From Palsa-506 sp963707065 (GTDB lineage Bacteria; Actinomycetota; Actinomycetes; Streptosporangiales; Streptosporangiaceae): 64,000 nucleotides of DNA. This document shows positions 62,285 to 64,000 of this stretch, piece after piece. The stretch spans positions 62,001 through 126,000 of the forward strand of contig CAVPPJ010000053.1 in NCBI GenBank assembly GCA_963707065.1. Direction: 5' to 3'. The notes beneath the pieces were generated by a model. It was not told the DNA's origin. It was given only the letters and a program-made list of their open reading frames with translations, and made no database searches. Position numbers and translations under genes: made by a program. The stretch's first letter is position 1, and each line of letters starts with the position of its first letter.

Positions 62285-63430
62285 TCAGCCCAGGCCAGCG
62301 TACGAATGCAGGCCGGTCACCCACAGGTTGATGCCGACCAGGTTGAACATCAGGCAGCTGAATCCGGCCAGCTGGATGTAGGCGGCCTTGCGGCCGCGCC
62401 AGCCCGCGGTGGCCCTGGCGTGCAGGAATCCGGCGTATACCACCCAGGTGATGAACGACCATGTTTCCTTCGGGTCCCAGCCCCAGTACCTGCCCCAGGC
62501 CTGGTCGGCCCAGATCGCGCCCGCCATGATGCCGAACGTCCAGACCGGGAAGGCAAACAGGATCGTCCGGTAGGAAAGCCGGTCGAGTACCAGCGGCCTG
62601 GGCAGGTGGAGCATGATCCCGGCGGTCTTGGATGGCTGGCCGGCCGCGATCCGCCGCTCATGCCGGTCGGCGGCCAGGTACATCGTGGTGGTGATCGCCC
62701 CGACGATGAACAGGCCAGAGGCGATGATCATCGCGGTCACGTGAATGGCGATCCAGTACGACTGCAGCGCGGGCACCAGCGAGCCGGCCGGGGTGTAGAT
62801 GACCGTCACGGCCACGCCGAGCGCGAACACCACCGGCAGGAGCACGAACATGCCGATGTAGTAAGCCTTGTACCGGAGCGAGATAGCCACCAGCACGATG
62901 ACCGCCATGCAGGTGATCGCCGTGACGAACTCGTACATGTTTCCCCACGGGACCCGGTGCTCGGAGAACCCGCGGGTGAGGATCCCCGCGATATGCGTCG
63001 TCAGGCCGACGACGGTCAGGAGGAGCGCGCAGCGGACCCAGACTCCTGGGCGCCGTGTCGCGGACCCGGCGAAAAGCGCGGCGGGCGGCCGTGCACCCGA
63101 GTCGTCACCCGGGCGGCCTGCCGCTCCGCCGGGGCCGCCGGCCGTGGCCTTGCCTGCCGTTCCGGTGACCGTCCCGGCGGTGACCGTCCCGGCAGGGGCT
63201 GCTGCCCCTGCGGTAGCTGCTCCGGCAGTGGCTCCCCCCGCGGTGGCGGCCCCGGCAGTCACCGCACCGGCGGTGACCAGCTCAGCTGCCTGGGCCGGGG
63301 CAGACTCATCGGCGCGCTGCCGCCCGAAGGCGAAGTCGCACGCGTAGGCCAGCATCGCGAGCGCGTAGACGACAATAGTGAACAGCAAGAGATGCTCGCT
63401 GAGCTGGGCCAGTCCGCTGTTGATAGGCAT
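62285..63430 (-). CDS. ccsB: Cytochrome c biogenesis protein CcsB (CcsA-type haem exporter)
   Basis: A 381-residue membrane protein of the CcsA/CcsB haem-handling family in system II. The WWD-type motif WGRYWGWDPKETWSFITW and conserved His residues in LTTHIAGIL, WIAIHVTAM and FLHARATAGW fit haem delivery to the outside. ATG 63430 is seven bases after resB. The loop after helix 1 carries an unusual TAGAVTAGAATAGG repeat of about 50 residues. It works with ResB to attach haem to apocytochrome c. Confidence 0.92.
   Translation of the reverse strand: MPINSGLAQLSEHLLLFTIVVYALAMLAYACDFAFGRQRADESAPAQAAELVTAGAVTAGAATAGGATAGAATAGAAAPAGTVTAGTVTGTAGKATAGGPGGAAGRPGDDSGARPPAALFAGSATRRPGVWVRCALLLTVVGLTTHIAGILTRGFSEHRVPWGNMYEFVTAITCMAVIVLVAISLRYKAYYIGMFVLLPVVFALGVAVTVIYTPAGSLVPALQSYWIAIHVTAMIIASGLFIVGAITTTMYLAADRHERRIAAGQPSKTAGIMLHLPRPLVLDRLSYRTILFAFPVWTFGIMAGAIWADQAWGRYWGWDPKETWSFITWVVYAGFLHARATAGWRGRKAAYIQLAGFSCLMFNLVGINLWVTGLHSYAGLG
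63120..63290 (-). repeat. Degenerate coding repeat in ccsB
   Basis: Imperfect units encoding (V/A)TAG(A/T) repeat in the first cytoplasmic or extracytoplasmic loop of CcsB. The loop is otherwise short in the family. Confidence 0.7.
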
Positions 63431-63437
63431 GAGAGCC

Positions 63438-64000
63438 TCACTCCCCCTCGTCGTGGCGCAGGGATGGTTCGCTGTCGGTGCGGGGGCCTGATGGCTCACC
63501 GCCGATGTCAGGAGATGGGTGATCACCGTTGGCGGGCGGCTCGCCGACTGCTGCTGAGTCGCGGCCGGGGGCAGCCGGGCTGTCGAAGGCCGCGGCCGCA
63601 TCGCGGCTGGCCGGCCCTTCTGCGGCCCGGCCGGCCGGGCCGGTGAGCTGGCTGCCGTCCTGGGACTGCGTGATCTCCCCGGTGAGCGAGGCGAACTCGG
63701 TCTCGAAGCCGCCTGCGGCGTCGGAGCGGGCGAGGCCGCCCAGGTACACCACGGTCGTGCCGTCCGCCGCGGCCGCAGCGCGCACGAACACCCGGCGGCG
63801 CCGGACCGCGAACGACAGGAGCAGGCCAGCTATCGCGAGGATCCCGGAGATCAGCGCGGGCAGCTGCCCCGGGTCGTAAGTGATGGCCAGGCTCGCCCAC
63901 TGCCGGTAGCCGGTGAAGGTGAGCGTCCCCGCATGGCCAGGGAGCTTCATGGACTGGCCAGGGGCGAGCGGCCGGGGCAGGATCGGCAGCCGCCGCATGT
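63438..64000 (-). CDS. resB: ResB/Ccs1 cytochrome c biogenesis protein (partial, cut by the window edge)
   Basis: The C-terminal 187 or so residues of ResB. The strand GHAGTLTFTGYRQWASLAIT, then ITYDPGQLPALISGILAIAG with the last membrane helix (about GILAIAGLLLSFAVRRRRVF), and a cytoplasmic domain (YLGGLARSDAAGGFETEFAS) agree with Ccs1. It ends with an Asp/Pro-rich tail. ResB holds apocytochrome and haem together for CcsB. The beginning of the gene lies beyond position 64000. It is cotranscribed with ccsB. Confidence 0.9.
   Translation of the reverse strand, partial: MRRLPILPRPLAPGQSMKLPGHAGTLTFTGYRQWASLAITYDPGQLPALISGILAIAGLLLSFAVRRRRVFVRAAAAADGTTVVYLGGLARSDAAGGFETEFASLTGEITQSQDGSQLTGPAGRAAEGPASRDAAAAFDSPAAPGRDSAAVGEPPANGDHPSPDIGGEPSGPRTDSEPSLRHDEGE

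Overview
The window comes from a high-GC actinomycete chromosome. Almost every gene shows strong third-position GC bias, and GTG and TTG starts are common. Lineage markers include a mycothiol S-conjugate amidase (mca), a BldC-type regulator, the block mfd / SurA-like lipoprotein / mazG / eno / ftsB / DUF501 / ppx in the order known from mycobacteria and streptomycetes, DUF4229, CU044_5270 and DUF222-HNH proteins, and the CcsB/ResB cytochrome c system. A filamentous actinomycete (Streptosporangiales or a relative) fits; I cannot name a genus.

Layout. 0-6 kb: MMPL exporter with a divergent TetR regulator, a LON-domain protein, and a SigE-type ECF sigma factor coupled to a frameshifted membrane partner. 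6-13 kb: lysA with an opine/alanine-dehydrogenase-like gene, pyrE, a small zincin, a cyclase/ATPase/TPR regulator, and PaiB. 13-18 kb: rhodanese, SNF2 helicase and SWIM-finger protein on one strand, the last two frameshifted. 18-24 kb: GNAT, mca, an ArsR/SRPBCC pair with a repeat-rich tail, a cyclophilin relic, greA, and a DHA2 exporter with a divergent TetR. 24.6-28.7 kb: Lrp opposite hppD, then threonine dehydratase and ROK kinase. 28.7-34.5 kb: MoxR-like ATPase and VWA protein, a double-GNAT protein, and small membrane proteins. 34.5-37.3 kb: cystathionine beta-synthase and cystathionine gamma-synthase/lyase. 37.6-42.4 kb: a decayed DUF222-HNH gene, transposase relics, and a second ECF sigma factor with a CU044_5270 partner. 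42.6-44.7 kb: thiolase, DUF4287 and PPOX proteins. 45.3-55.8 kb: a non-canonical tRNA-like gene, then on the minus strand udgB, ppx, DUF501, ftsB, eno, mazG, a SurA-like lipoprotein and mfd. 56-64 kb: a Sat-like/APS-kinase fusion, DUF4229, a second dehydratase, bldC, an HEIGH-type metallopeptidase with a small partner, a PLDc_N protein, a lipoprotein, ccsB, and resB running off the right edge.

Three themes recur. First, at least nine single-base frame disruptions hit six genes, which is either gene decay or assembly indels. Second, in-frame minisatellites (15, 21 and 24 bp units) expand low-complexity tails or linkers in otherwise conserved proteins. Third, several genes carry a -10-like hexamer exactly six bases before the start codon, the architecture of leaderless transcripts. 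The items most worth following up are the tRNA-like gene with a UAA-type anticodon, the HEIGH metallopeptidase pair, the degenerate ATP-sulfurylase domain fused to APS kinase, and the dyads upstream of bldC and at the divergent regulator genes.
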